Part shown: positions 6,414 through 6,537 of the stretch, piece by piece
How positions within the stretch are numbered: the first letter of the stretch is position 1
Layout: each line of letters begins with the position of its first letter
Assembly (NCBI GenBank): GCA_937916005.1
Contig: CALGIA010000174.1
Span: 1-6,537 of the forward strand
Source of the DNA: an uncultured Rhodospirillaceae bacterium
GTDB taxonomy: Bacteria > Pseudomonadota > Alphaproteobacteria > MPNO01
DNA length: 6,537 bases
Direction of reading: 5' to 3'
Position numbers and translations under genes: made by a program
Notes under the pieces: generated by a model
The model's database searches: none
What the model was told of the DNA's origin: nothing
Seen by the model: the letters and a program-made list of their open reading frames with translations, nothing else

Positions 6414-6537
6414 ATTTTTCCGATATTTTTGGCCCCGATGGCATTTCGGAAGACCTCATCATCGCAATCGCGGCGTTGGCGGCCTTCATCAATGTCTTCC
6501 TGATTTATCGCGTGATGCTGGTGCGTGATCCGAATGC
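6410..6537 (+). CDS. tadC: Tad pilus inner-membrane protein TadC (CpaH), N-terminal fragment (3' end outside window)
   Basis: An open frame from ATG 6410, overlapping the tadB stop by 4 nt (ATGA), runs off the window after 42 full codons. The fragment has a short acidic start (MNFSDIFGPDGISEDL), one hydrophobic segment at about residues 16-33 (IIAIAALAAFINVFLIY), then a basic, polar turn (RVMLVRDPNA). This is the usual beginning of TadC, the second T2SSF-type platform protein, which follows tadB in nearly all Tad loci. The diagnostic T2SSF domain is beyond the window, so the call depends mainly on position plus the membrane segment. No Shine-Dalgarno of note is visible, so expression probably depends on coupling to tadB. 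Confidence 0.82.
   Translation, partial: MNFSDIFGPDGISEDLIIAIAALAAFINVFLIYRVMLVRDPN

Overview
This window is a stretch of a Tad (tight adherence, Flp-type IVb pilus) assembly operon from what looks like an alphaproteobacterium. All genes lie on the + strand in the order cpaB (3' end) - cpaC - cpaD - cpaE - cpaF - tadB - tadC (5' end). The Caulobacter-style order, the CpaD lipoprotein, the CpaE protein with a receiver-like domain, and the moderately GC-rich codon use all point to Alphaproteobacteria. I cannot name a genus from sequence alone.

Layout: 1-318 is the last 105 codons of the periplasmic/inner-membrane protein CpaB. 315-1727 is the secretin CpaC with a signal peptide. 1738-2397 is the lipoprotein CpaD. 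2394-3614 is CpaE/TadZ, a receiver-like domain fused to a MinD/ParA-type ATPase domain. 3622-5412 is the hexameric motor ATPase CpaF/TadA. 5412-6413 is the inner-membrane platform protein TadB. From 6410 to the window end is the first 42 codons of its partner TadC. The coding sequence is essentially continuous: four junctions overlap by 1-4 nt (ATGA, GTGA, TGATG, ATGA) and the other two gaps are 10 and 7 nt. No promoter, terminator, RNA gene, mobile element or CRISPR array is visible. Transcription must start upstream of the window and continue past its end.

How the parts fit: CpaC forms the outer-membrane channel, with CpaD as its outer-membrane lipoprotein partner and CpaB as a periplasmic connector. 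CpaE is the localisation/assembly factor that positions the machine. CpaF powers pilin assembly (and probably retraction) through the TadB/TadC membrane platform. The pilin gene (flp/pilA), the prepilin peptidase (cpaA) and the later tad genes are not in this window.

The most unusual feature is in CpaF. Its N-terminal helical domain is present twice: residues 37-99 and 186-248 align without gaps over 63 residues with 23 identities. The copies are separated by a low-complexity Pro/Ala/acidic linker that itself holds a 24-bp tandem duplication. Smaller points are a CpaE that has lost both characteristic lysines of the deviant Walker A loop but keeps most of the receiver acidic pocket, and an in-frame A-AAA-AAA slippery run exactly between the two CpaE domains.
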